A stretch of 64,000 bases of DNA. Source: Collybia mongolica. Taxonomy: Eukaryota > Basidiomycota > Agaricomycetes > Agaricales > Clitocybaceae. Under the pieces are notes generated by a model that worked only from the letters and a program-made list of their open reading frames with translations, searched no databases and was not told the origin of the DNA. How positions within the stretch are numbered: the stretch's first letter is position 1; the number at the start of each line of letters is the position of its first letter. Where the stretch lies: NCBI GenBank assembly GCA_013420905.1, contig JAAXNY010000010.1, positions 2,728,001-2,792,000 of the forward strand. The letters run 5' to 3'. Made by a program: the position numbers and the translations under genes. Shown piece after piece: positions 11,110 to 22,983 of this stretch.

Positions 11110-12724
11110 CTAAATACTGACCGGCTCCCATTGATGAACAGAAGTAAAGACTTTGATATTTTTGGCGACCAGATTCCAGTTATCCTGGCGAGCAGCGTCC
11201 TGACGGGTCACCCATGCCTTAATTTTAGTGACACGTGGAAGGATGTCGGACAGAAATGCAGCGACGTTAACAGGATTTTCTATCTGTGAGCATCCCAAAT
11301 CCAGAGAGGTGATTTTCGTGTTGCAGGTACCCCACCCTGGCCGCTTTTCCAATGTACGGTTAGAGACGGTAGCATCGATGACAATCCCCAATGACTGTAG
11401 GAGTGGGCATTGGACGAGGAGCGGGACCAAGCCGTCTAAGGTAATCCGTGATCGTCTTATCCATGGTCCCCTGACCCCTAGGATGAGCTCTCTCAAGCGT
11501 GGCCAGCCAGCGGATACGTCTTTGAGGTCCTGGTTGTCGATATCAAACCCGCCCCATGGGTTGAGAAGAATGTTAGTTAAATTCTTGAAGACCGGTAAGC
11601 CGAGAAGATTGCGGCCCAAGGAACCACCCCCGTCGTCATCGAGTGATACATCACCTTCTTGAATAATCAACCTGCTAAGGTTGATACAGGACGTCTGAAG
11701 TGCGGTGCATGCGCGAACCCAAACGCTGGACGAATGGCGGGCATGCAGAGATATATTGATATCTTTAAGGAATGGTGAACCCATTGTCTGGAAGAGTGAT
11801 CCGATCCAATTGAGGTCGGGTCCTACGCATCCGAGTGAACGGAGGGATGGAAATGTTTTCTGAGGCCTGATTAGGAGATTGTTGATGGGAGAATCATCAG
11901 TTAAACATAGGGTTTCCAATGAAATCATATCGGCAAGGTGAGCGAAGGCGGCAGGAGTAAAAGAGCACATATTTATATTCCGTAAATTGTTCCTCTGCAT
12001 TATAGCATTTGATATCCCTTGCGTAAATGCCATCTTTTGGACAGAGTCTGCGCCTCGCTTCGGATTTAGTGCCATAGTCGATATCGCTGTTAACAGCGGA
12101 CAAGACTCTATTACAGAGATGAGGAACGATACCCTGTGAGCCTCTCCGTACACATAAAGCTCAAATCCGGTAATACTCGGTCCAATCAAGATTTTGCAAT
12201 GGGGGAAAGAGGTGTCCTTTTCTGCTAACGAGAAATAGCTGAGGTTTGGAAAGATATAGGTTGTATTTTTTGGTTTTGCGAATTCCAACATCTGCCAAAC
12301 ACCGGCGGGTGCATATTGGAAATGACTTGGGGGTGGTCGGAGCATTGGTCCAACAGCAATGTCAAGGATTCGGATTCTAGCAGCATTTCGAAGCACTCTA
12401 GACCATTCTTCCGGCGAAGGCACTCTGCGGAAACACTACATGCATTCATCGTACAATGATCAAGTACCGACAAAGAGACAAACATACCAGAGTAGTGGGA
12501 CCATCTTCATTGCGAAGTTCCCACGAGTCCGAGGGGAAACATTTCACGAGCAATATCAGACTAGTCTGGCGATGCCAAAGGGCATCTAGTGCTGATTCCT
12601 GAAAAGCGCGACACGACATCGCGAGAGCAGCGAGGGATCCATTGTTCGACGCTGTTGGAGCACTCGGGATAAGTTGTTCGCAAATCAAGCTTACGATCTC
12701 CTGTATTTCCAAGCACCTATGCAT
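11110..12724 (-). CDS. F-box/leucine-rich-repeat-like protein (paralog 2)
   Basis: Two exons, 12724-12488 and 12435-11110, with a 52-bp intron, give 520 residues. The acceptor at 12436 was chosen because it alone keeps the frame and rebuilds the family linker FRRVPSPEEWSRVLRNAARI. The F-box-like start MHRCLEIQEIVSLICEQL is almost the same as in paralog 1, as is LAALAMSCRAFQESALDALW. The body has leucine-rich repeats (KTFPSLRSLGCVGPDLNWIG; WPRLRELILGVRGPW). Likely an SCF adaptor by analogy; the substrate is unknown. No stop or frame break was found. Confidence 0.8.
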
Positions 12725-13114
12725 AGTGATTAGTGGGTATATCTAGACCTGATCAGAGGGGTACTGTGATGAGTTATATGAAATTGGGCGTGAAAAAAGT
12801 AGAAGAGTGATTTGTGGAGTTCAAAAAATAATCGGACCGGGCAGGCTCGTAACTTATTCAGAGCCAAATTGCTTTGCCTCCAACTCTGACCTTCAGGTCC
12901 TTTCGGGCTGTACTCAGGGCAGCTTTTAAAGCCAACGACTGTTCAAGAAGATATATTGGATCAGGCTTGGTTTCTTGTCTTCCCGTAAGTTCCGACCATA
13001 TACCCATTTAACGGACCATCTCATTTTTGGACGCAGGTTGGCCGGTCCAGGCCCTATAATTTCTTTGCTGACCTTCACTAAGAAGGTTAATCCGTTGACA
13101 TTGGTAGATATCCA
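12725..13114. other. Divergent intergenic region
   Basis: Separates the minus-strand F-box gene from the plus-strand SAM carrier, so it probably holds both promoters. No specific element was recognised. Confidence 0.4.
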
Positions 13115-14218
13115 ATGTCTACTAGCGATGTCAAGCCCAAATTTATCCAATCTCTGCTGGTACGTTATTTTCTCCTTGAGAACGAGCTCGTGAACCGACA
13201 AATGCTAGGCGGGTGGTCTCGCTGGAACCGCTGTGGATCTATCATTTTTCCCAATCGATACCATAAAGACTCGCCTTCAATCTGCCCAAGGTTTCGCGCG
13301 TGCAGGAGGTTTGAGTGGGGTGTACAAAGGCGTTGGTAGTGTCGTGGTGGGAAGTGCTCCTGGAGGTACGTTCCATTTTTACCCCTAGGACGGCGCTCTC
13401 ACAAGCCTATTTCGCCAGCGGCCGTCTTTTTCTCGACGTACGAAACGATGAAGAAGCACTCACCCATCCCGGAGCATCTCGCACCAGTCAAGCACATGCT
13501 CTCCGCATCTGTGGCAGAAGTTGTACGGTGTTCCCTAATCTAGGGCTTTGTGACCACCATTTTCACGACCCTTCCTGGCATGCTTTCAGACCGCATGCCT
13601 AATACGTGTGCCCACCGAGGTTATCAAGACACGTACCCAAACTTCAACATACGGCGCACTCGGCCGGTCTTCGTTGGCAGCTGCGAAACAGGTTCTTCAT
13701 AATGATGGGTGGATGGGCTTTTATCGAGGATACGGATCGACCATCATGCGCGAGGTACGTTCACTTGTTGAAGTTATGAATTTTGTTACTAAATCAAGGC
13801 TACAGATACCCTTCACGTCTCTACAATTTCCACTATATGAACTATTGAAGGCCAGTCTATCACGGCGACTCGGTCGAAAGCCTCTCTATGCCCACGAAGC
13901 GGCGCTCTGTGGCAGTATAGCAGGTGGCACCGCTGCCGCACTCACCACTCCGCTCGACGTCCTAAAGACCCGAGTCATGCTGGATATGCGAGTAAGTTCG
14001 CCCTTAATCTAACTTGGAGTTCATTTCGAATATGCCATCAGGATCCATCAAAAGTAAAGATACCATCGTTGGCCAATCAACTACGCACAATATACATTTC
14101 CGAAGGTGTAGGTGCCTTATTCGCAGGTGTCGTTCCGAGGACGATGTGGATATCCGCAGGGGGCGCTGTCTTCCTTGGAGTGTACGAATGGGCGGTTCAT
14201 GGGTTAATGAGTTGGTAA
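13115..14218 (+). CDS. PET8: Mitochondrial S-adenosylmethionine carrier (Pet8/SLC25A26-like)
   Basis: Six exons (13115-13159, 13209-13365, 13419-13522, 13590-13754, 13806-13991, 14042-14218) join in frame to 277 residues, the usual length. The three mitochondrial-carrier signatures are present: PIDTIKTR (about residue 30), PTEVIKTR (about 110) and PLDVLKTR (about 206). The protein should sit in the inner mitochondrial membrane and exchange S-adenosylmethionine for S-adenosylhomocysteine, supplying mitochondrial methylation, biotin and lipoate synthesis. The SAM-carrier assignment rests on the [23 protein letters not shown] and [10 protein letters not shown] context, typical of this subgroup. 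Exon 1 is only 45 bp. The gene is convergent with the deacetylase, whose stop lies 132 bases downstream. No lesion. Confidence 0.9.
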
Positions 14219-14349
14219 TGTATTATATTATTTTAAATCAAGTTAGAGAAACATCCAGATTATTACTGATATTTGGGGAGAACTCGGAGGGTATCGCGGA
14301 ACGCTGGGTATACATTATGTGCATTGGATAGAATGTAAAAATCAGGCGA

Positions 14350-16529
14350 CTAGCCCGGCTGTGGACCCAGACGCAATATTACTCTTGGGAGTTTCTTCGG
14401 AGCCTTGGTTTGTCCTGGATCATCGTCCGTCGAACTTGAACTCAGGGAGGTAACAGAGTCTGCTTTGGTCAAAGGGATGAGTTCTGTGTCATCCACTTCA
14501 CGAACCTCTGCGGCTCTTCCGCGCTTGGCAATAGGAGTGGGTACCGGAGTGACACTCTTTGACTTCCGTTCTCGCAACGTCATCGACGTCGCAGATACGA
14601 TCGCCCCTCGTGAAGTGGAGGGACTCATTATTCGAGTATATGGCGTGTCAAGAGACGCAAATAGGGCGAGTGTGCGTTCCAGCCATGGTTCGACGGGATT
14701 TCCTGCAGTGAGAGACTGTCTCCCTCCACGACGCTTGTTTGTAGCCTTCTCGAGCTAACACGGATGATTTCGGGTTAGTCTATATCCATCCAAGTATATT
14801 ACCTGCCACACAAACCTTGACAAGATTTTCGACGTTCCACCAATCCTCGTCGACCCTTCCACCTGATGGGGAATCGTCCGTCAAACCAGCAAGATGTGCC
14901 ATTGCTCCGCTGATCAAGGCACGGTCGCTATATCCCCCTTCGAGCACGCTGACGACCCTTCCATGGGCATACCGATCACTGAACGCGCAGACGTCGCGAG
15001 CAAAGCGATAGTAGAATGATGTTGGCACTTTGCGATTGTGACGCGACATGGATTCGTATTCGTGTTCACAAGCATCCATCCCGCAACTGGAACGCCCTAA
15101 GTTAGCACTGGCACGATAATATGAAAAGTTGGACAGAACCTGATGAATACCATGACGTCATCACTAGGCCCTCCAGTCCCATTGATAAATTCCTCAGCTC
15201 TTCGTAGAATCTTGCTATACTGTTCTTTGTAAAGCACATCCCAGAAATGAGCCTCCGATGTGTACGTTTGGAGGTGTATGTTCTCGATGTATTGCCCGTG
15301 TGATTTGTGCAATGAGACAGAGGCTGCTTGTACAAGACTGGGTTTCCCGTCCTGCAATGCGGGTATCAGCAGAGTAGTCTTTATGGAGAGTTTGATTAAT
15401 TACTTCACATGGGTATGACAAGATGTCGTGAATCGAGCCATAATATATTTGGGGCCCAAATTTTGCATCGGGACTTCCGCCTTCGTTCTCCAGAGTCTGA
15501 CGATAATTTTCCTCATTGATTTGCCAAGCGATCGACTGAGTTCCATTGCCTACCAGAAAGGTACTGAAATGTCGTCCATATCCCTTTGGAGGTGGACTTA
15601 CCATGATGGAGATCAATGTCAAGAATAACAATACGGTTTATCCCATGTTGGAGATGGGCTTCCACAAGCGAAATAAGTAATGAGTTGATGAGCTAGTAGA
15701 CAAATTGACATACCATGGGCAGCACCAACCGCGACATTGTTAATGAAGCAGAAACCCGATGGGCTATCTTCTCCACAATGGTGTCCAGGCGGTCGGACAG
15801 CCACAAAGGCACGATGAACGAGCGGCTCGACCGATGCATCTGGAGAGCTCGTGGTAGGGCGTTTTGTGGCATTCCGAGAGGACGAAATCACCGTGTCTAC
15901 AGCTTCACAAACCGTCCCGAGAGCCCCCTGGATGGCGATTATGGATTCAGGGCACACTAGTGCAGCGTAAACTCCACGGGCCAGTAAAAGCAAACGGTTC
16001 ACGTACAGTATAGATCGCCCTGCGAAAGCCCTGAAGGAATTTCCGACTCTCCTCTCTGGATCTTGTCTCTGCTATCTTTCGCCCACCCCTTAAGGTCCTC
16101 CAAGTAAACATCTCCGTCCACATCCCCGTGTATGAATTTGACAGCCGGGTTGGCTAGGATGTCAATGAACGCATGACTTTGGACAATCGAGACCGGTGAT
16201 TCATGATTGAGAACGAGGGTCATCCGGTTCATGGCCGTCACCAGGTCATCAGGATCCACGTCCCCATCATCTCCCGTACTGGTACGGGTCTTAGCAGGCG
16301 CAGTCAGTTCAAGACGCGCGATGGCGGCAGCGAGACCAATTGTCACGGCTCGTAGACGCTCGGGTCGTTCGACTATCGCAGACAAATCTCGAGATCGGAT
16401 GTATTGGTGTTGGGAGCATGCACCTTGTAGAAAGATGGCAGCGCGTTTAGTGTCTGAGATATTTGTGAGTACAGTGACATTTCAGTGTCAACTTGAATGG
16501 AATGGCTTACCGGGATTCTCGCGGGGCAT
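14350..16529 (-). CDS. HOS3: Histone deacetylase, HOS3-like class II
   Basis: Eight exons (16529-16511, 16453-16007, 15956-15714, 15658-15602, 15549-15404, 15351-15140, 15086-14816, 14754-14350) with introns of 50-61 bp give 599 residues. The zinc-hydrolase core is intact: RPPGHHCGED with the His pair near 214-215, LDIDLHHGNG with the metal-binding Asp and His near 252-254, SCGMDA with an Asp near 379, and EGGYSD later. VERPERLRAV near the start and the YYGSIHDILSYPCE stretch are typical of fungal HOS3 proteins. The tail after about residue 465 is Ser/Thr-rich and basic, and likely unstructured. It removes acetyl groups from lysines, probably of histones, in the nucleus or bud neck by analogy with yeast. 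The first exon has only 19 coding bases. Confidence 0.9.
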
Positions 16530-17135
16530 TCTTGAGGTTAATCACGCTGATAACGAAATTCCTAGTTCTGATAAAGTTAGGACGTTGGTTTTTTGATGGG
16601 TGGTTTATAGCGGGATGGTATGTAGTGGAGGGTCTGGTCGGATTTTTGAAAGCGGCATGAACCCTTTGTTTCCTTGACCACCACAACCATTGTTTGGAAT
16701 TCTGAATGAGCGTACGACACACAATACAATCAAGATTTTCATACCGTAGTATGTGTGGACAATTGGTAATTTGTGTCTGGTAGCCCTGGCCAGGTTGTGG
16801 AAGTAACAGTTGACATCTCTCTCGACTCACTGTTTAAAATTCAATGATTCATGAATTGGTGAGTCGTGGATAATAGTTTATATGTACTACGTTAAGAACA
16901 GGTCGGCGAGAGACAACGGATGTATAGCTTCGCTACATATTTTTATAACCAAGAAGAGGCCTGCGAAAACCAGAATATCCGGTGATGAGCGTTGTCTACC
17001 CCACCATGAAACAGTCACCCACAGGTATACTGGGGCATGAAGCTTCAACCACAAAATGGCTGCAAGTTCGATTCAGGTCTCCTAGTGGAAGGCGGCTTGA
17101 ATCCGCCATGTTACGTGAGACCTCCGAATCCAACG
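16530..17135. other. Intergenic
   Basis: Upstream of the deacetylase and downstream of the next minus-strand gene. No gene, RNA or strong motif was seen. Confidence 0.4.
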
Positions 17136-18859
17136 TTAAAGGGCCTGCAACTTGTCCAACAAAATCGCCCATTCCATGACTGTCACACCCTGCTTCAGCG
17201 CCCCCTCTCTTACCTCTCGATCTCGAGTTTCTTCTGACAGCCTTGCCACCGCACGCAGGTGTCCCTCCGTCGATATACCCAGTTTCGAAAGAAGAGGCGA
17301 GATATGAAGCAAAGGAGGCTCGCAGGAGGCCAAGACCTGCTCAAATGCGATGGTCGATGCCGATTTGATGGTGCTGATGGTGGAGCCGGATTGCGTTGGG
17401 TGGAACGACGATGGCGTGGCTTGGGGTCTATTCGGCGTCGAACCCCTTGAAGGACCCTGCGTAGGGAGCGGCGATGCGACATGTCTGATGGGTGTGGAGG
17501 AACGTGGTGGGGAATCTTCAATGCCGCGGGCTCCGTTCCTACCCTTTACAGGGGTCGTCCTCGGAGAGCGGCCTGCTCTGAATTTGTCCCGTTCTGGTGT
17601 CGTTGTGCGTGGTGGGGTGCGATTCCGGGACTGTGACGAACCTGGTCGGTCGCCCTGATCCTCGTTTCTGATCTCGCTAGAGCGGGATCGGTATGTCTGT
17701 CCTGATGTTTTTCGAGGCGTTGTGTACCGCTGTCTCAAGCATCAGTAACACCGAGCTGCAATAGCGCTAACAAAACGCACCTCTGGTGGCGTCCTTATAC
17801 CCCCCGCCGGACCAGTCTTTTCGCCACTACTACCTGGGCTGGATCCGCTGGGTTGCTGGCTGAATCGTGGGGGTGTCCTTCGGCGATTGTCGTATCCACC
17901 GAGCTCTGTTTTCGCCTCATCTCCAGCAACGCTTTCCACCGCATACTCATCGGCCCCAACATAATACACATCGATCCCTCCTTCGGAGCCCGCCTCGTTG
18001 GCCACCTGCTCCCGCCAAGTTGAAATGGTCACGGTGCGCTCCGGACCATCTTCGAGAACCCGGTGATCCACAACCTCGTACGCTTGTCCTGCTCGCGGTC
18101 CCACCACGTCCATACTCCTGCCCACAGATCCCAACTTACTAGGCCTCCCGATTCGGCTTATCGCTCCTTTCCCCGCACCTGCCGTCCGCGTATTCGACAG
18201 ACGCCCAATCTGACGGCTTTCGCTCCGCTCCTGGTCTTGCCCATGGAGTTGCCGCACACTCAGTTTTAGATCGCCATTCTTCCCTCCAAACATCTTCTCC
18301 ATCTCGCTCATATATTGACCATACTCTCCATAATCCTCGAACCCCTCGCTGGGTTCGGGTCTGTCGTACCGACCGCTCCCATCAGCCGGACCACTCATTT
18401 GAGGTCTTGTCCGATGTTGCGCATGGTAGGATGATTCTGGGATCATTGCGGAACTTCTGAGCGCCGGCGTATACGTGAGTGCGTCAAAATTGTCATCCAA
18501 AGGCGAGGAGGATCCAGCGATATCAGAACCCCGATTGCGGATTTCCCACTCGGTGGCAGGGCCTCGTGTTGTCGTCCCCGCTTGCGTGTAAGCATCAAAG
18601 TCGTCGTCCAGTGGGGCTGATGTAGGTGGCGGAAGGGGCCGCCGGACGATGGTTTTCCCTGGGCCATGTTTATTCGGGACAAGGTAGTACATTCCAGATT
18701 CTGTGCATGCATCAGTTTGTGGCGCCAGCGGGCTCCTGTGTGCTCACCACTGGCAATATCCTGAGGGTGCATATGCATCTCCTCTTTCGCTGGCGGGGGC
18801 GGCGGAACTGCTCTTCTGCGTTTTCTCCGGAACTGCAATTGTGGTAGACACCAGAGCAT
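17136..18859 (-). CDS. Ser/Pro-rich protein of unknown function
   Basis: Three exons, 18859-18748, 18700-17781 and 17729-17136, join in frame to 541 residues, with introns of 47 and 51 bp. The N-terminus is basic (FRRKRRRAVPPPPPAKEE), as expected just after a membrane helix, but no helix is visible in the frame used, so an upstream exon may be missing and the start is uncertain. The middle is acidic and low in complexity and contains a more conserved-looking patch (TISTWREQVANE ... DVYYVGADEYAVE). The C-terminal 90 residues are predicted helical: FEQVLASCEPPLLHISPLLS, then VMEWAILLDKL. That end resembles a small helical domain that might bind a partner. I do not recognise the family. The compact splice pattern and the long open frames support a real gene. 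Confidence 0.6.
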
Positions 18860-19249
18860 TCAAGATGCGTTGTGAGATGTGTGAATGCGCTTGGCTTGTT
18901 TGTCCGATGAAATAGCATGCCTAGATACACGAGGCTGCATCGTGTTTAGATGGGAGACCCACGTGCCTGCAGCGCGATAGCTGAAGATGGGTATGGTTTG
19001 ACACAATAACGCCCAGTAAGAAAGCAATGCATCCGTTAGTCTCTTTAGTCGTTTGCTAGAGTCGTAGATGGGTTTCAGTAACTGACACTCAATTCAAACT
19101 TTGGACTAAAGTCGGGGAATACAGCTCGTTTCCGGGAATCTGACGAAAAAGGATTCCAAGAATAATTCGATATTACGAAGGCCAGGATGCTAAATCTCAC
19201 ACATGGTGCGCTGATAATACAGATAGAAATAAATTAGACTGAAGCAGAT
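18860..19249. other. Intergenic
   Basis: 3' flank of histone H3 and upstream flank of the Ser/Pro-rich gene. A missing first exon of that gene could lie at about 18,860-18,950, but no convincing join was found. Confidence 0.3.
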
Positions 19250-19956
<707 letters not shown>

Positions 19957-21101
19957 TAGAAGTAGTAATACAAGGAGACTATGTGCCCGAAAAAGTGGTC
20001 GTGCTGGAGTTGAAGAACGGGCAAAACCAAGTCAACAAAGACTTTTATGCAATGTTTGGGAACATGTGATGCGATGGACGCGCAGGGACCATAATCACAT
20101 GATCGCGTTTCCCCTCTCCCTTTTTTCAACCTTGGATAGTACAATGGCGCATATACCTCAAGTCTCAGCATACGAACCCACAGGCGCACCACCTCATGAG
20201 ACAATTGGAATGGTGAGAATATTGTAGGAGGTTGCGGTACATTAGCATCGATATATAGGATCCGCAGGAACACCAATGATATTTCCTATGGCAACAGTCT
20301 CTGGACATTTCCAGGACTTATGAGTCGTACTTCGTTACCTTCAGCATTAAAAGCAGCGAACAACACATTGCAAGGCGTATCGTTGCTTCCATGCCACCAG
20401 GATCTGTGCATACACACGAAAGACCGATCGTTACGATGTAGACGACGCCTTGTCCAACGAAAACAATAAGAATCCTACGGCCTTGTCACCTTTTCGTCAC
20501 TTGTCCCATCTGCAGCAACTTGTTCACAAACGACTCCTCTCCGATTAAAAACACTCCCCAAAAGAGCTTCGTGTTCAGGAAGAGAGCCGTTGCCTGGAGG
20601 ATACAAGCAAGGGGTGGATACGGGAGTGGTTGAAGTGGAACCATCATGGGTCAGAAAGAGAATGTTGATGCACCTACCCTCCGAGGATAGACTGAGGACC
20701 CACATCCGTGTCGAAGAAACGAGGACGAATCAGACAGGTATATTATACATTCATATTTTTTTCCGGCTTTTTCTCAAATACTCTTAAGCTCCTTACATCA
20801 CACAAAGCGGATAATGCGGTCGATGCTCCGACCTCTTCCAGGTACATTTCATTGACTACTGAGTACACGTCGCTGATGCTTGGTAGTACATTGAATTGCG
20901 ATTCTGCTAGGGTTATGCCAGAGTATTTTTGTGACTGAATCAATGTAATTGGATTACTTCCTCTGTAACAAAGCGAAAGACACATGATGATCATACAGAA
21001 GCCATCGTGAAGTGTCAAATCGAGACTTTCAACCATCAATAAGCTTTCCTGACCGGGCCGAGATCGGGTTCGAGGACCTTTACAATTCTATGCTCTTTAA
21101 T
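19957..21101. other. Intergenic between H3 and the terpene synthase
   Basis: The H3 promoter should lie just above 19,956. Minus-strand frames at 20,475-20,705 and 20,743-21,039 show no family features or splice logic. Nothing else is supported. Confidence 0.4.
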
Positions 21102-22286
21102 CTACAACCCTTCATCACCGAAGTACCTCTTCGTCTCAAAGCCCCAATCATTGTATCTACGAACCCATTGCCCAAGACCATCAATATAGTCAGCAACTCT
21201 CTTGTCCATTCCTTCATCCCAAGAAGGCACCTGTTTCATTTTCGACAGGAAATCTACCCGAAGCTCTTCAAAGTAGCCCTCAAGGTGATTGCCAGCTTCG
21301 GAAAGCCCGATTTTACGTTCCAACATGGTCACGGTGACGAGATTGTGGTCAGCGACGCCTCGCGATACCTCGAAAAAGTAAGATCCAATGTCCTGAAACA
21401 ATTCATCGCGAAAATATCAGACTTGAACTGCTGATGGAACTCACGTTGTCAATCATGATCATTTGTCCGGCTGAGAAAGACAAAGAGATCAGGATGGGAT
21501 GTTCCAGGACCTCAAGAGGTAGCCCGAGATCGAACTCCGAGAAAGCTAGGATAGGCGTGACAGCAACTGTGTCCCTCCGGACAATGAGTAACTGTCAACG
21601 GACCGGATTCGACCAACTTGGCGGTCGCTCGTCTCGGTGACTACCCCAGGGATGTATTTCTCCATGCCTTTAATGAACCTTTCAATGGAGGTAGGACCAG
21701 GCTTCAAGAGCGCAATATATCGCTGCCAGAACCTCTAAATAGTGAGGATAGGTGGACTTCCCGAATAAAAGTCGTAAACTTACGCTTGTGTCATCCTCCC
21801 AATGACATGTTCGCCTTCTGACCGGATGACATGAGGGTTATGGAGGGCGTCCACGAATTTTATGCCCATCTCCTGCGCTTCCTCTCTAGTCGCAACATCA
21901 GTGTACTCGTCAACGGCAAATAATAAACAATAAAGGTCAGTCATTCCGCGAAGGAGATCTCACCAAGTAAATCTTATCGGTCTGATCGTTCAAGGTGGGT
22001 ATTTAACATACTTATATCTCGCTTCGGCCGTCCTAAGCAAGCTGCCAGACCTGGACGAACAAATCGGCCTGAGTGAGATTACCATTCGAGCGGAAAGAAG
22101 TCTCTGCTTACTGAAGTTAATGTTGTGAAAGATTTGCATATCTTTGGGTTCTCTGAATAGGGCAAAACTCTGAGTCCAAGCGACGCTTTCGGCGTGAACT
22201 GTAGGATAATGAGGACTAAGTTTGCGGGTCCATGGCCATTTCGACATCAAATGGGGATATGTGAAGTAAGTTCCTTCTTCTGCCAT
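21102..22286 (-). pseudogene. Sesquiterpene synthase with one-base frameshift
   Basis: Five exons (22286-22112, 22068-22012, 21958-21784, 21732-21445, 21392-21102) match a class I fungal terpene cyclase, which would ionise farnesyl diphosphate in the cytosol. The start has the family's WPWTRKLSPHY. The first metal motif is DEYTD (about residues 94-98). The second, NDIGSYFFE, is formed across the last intron and has the spaced N, S and E. The C-terminus GLGQWVRRYNDWGFETKRYFG is typical of Agaricomycete sesquiterpene synthases. In exon 4, at about 21,585-21,590, the sequence after VDSY loses one base relative to the frame that follows (VRRDTVAV ...), so the reading breaks before the second metal motif. 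Other features, including lengths (about 328 residues if in frame), are normal. A homopolymer sequencing error is an alternative to true decay. Confidence 0.85.
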
Positions 22287-22983
22287 GGTTGGAGTGAGTG
22301 AAGATACCAAGTGGCCACGCGGAAGCACCTTCCAGGCGGCGACCGGCGGCCAGAGAACCAGTGCACCTCGTATTTATGGGTCCACAGACAACCCCTGGGA
22401 ACATTCAATTTGGCAAGAGGTTCGCTAAGTACGAAAATAGGCCGTCATGACTGTCCCATAACTGAACTGAACCTTCGAAATAAAACGAATCATCCATAGC
22501 CACGCTCGTGCAGCTCCATCAATCCTTGGTTGTCTTGAATTTGGCAAGAGGTTGAGTGCGAGAACATCCCTCCATGTACAGCCCTATTCCTGCAGCCTCG
22601 CTTCCCGAGCCTCTCCCCCTTTGTAGCATGATTAAGAGAACGGATCATAGTGGAGCTCACGCGGGTCCAAAACACCTCGGGAGCACTCAAGTTGGCGCAA
22701 GAGGCCCGCTGTGTGCAAAGCCACTCCTCGTGGATGTTTCATACATCACCCCGAATCTTTATCCCACAAAGCAGAAATTATGATAACGCTCCACAGTGGA
22801 GCTCATGTAGGTCCAAAACACCCTGAGAATGTTCGAGTTAGCAAATAGTTCGTTTTGTTATTGATGCATCTAATAATAGTATAACGCTGAGATACTGGTA
22901 ACTCTTGACAAATAGTCTTTCAGGTTGATCATACATTAGAGTATCGATTATGGCGCCCATATAATAAATGAATCATTCACTAA
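22287..22983. repeat. Promoter region of the terpene synthase with four diverged direct repeats
   Basis: Four copies of a block around TTGGCAAGAGG are spaced about 130-150 bp apart, at roughly 22,378-22,426, 22,533-22,560, 22,661-22,710 and 22,808-22,852. The fullest copies read GGGTCCAAAACACCTCGGG and then a CAAGTTGGCGCAAGAGG-like word. They lie between the synthase start and the P450 end. They could be regulator sites or just a decayed tandem repeat. Confidence 0.5.

Noticed and set aside
20743..21039. Minus-strand frame of 98 codons just downstream of the terpene synthase
   Set aside because: No motif, not joined by splicing to the synthase, whose stop and C-terminal motif are complete at 21102.
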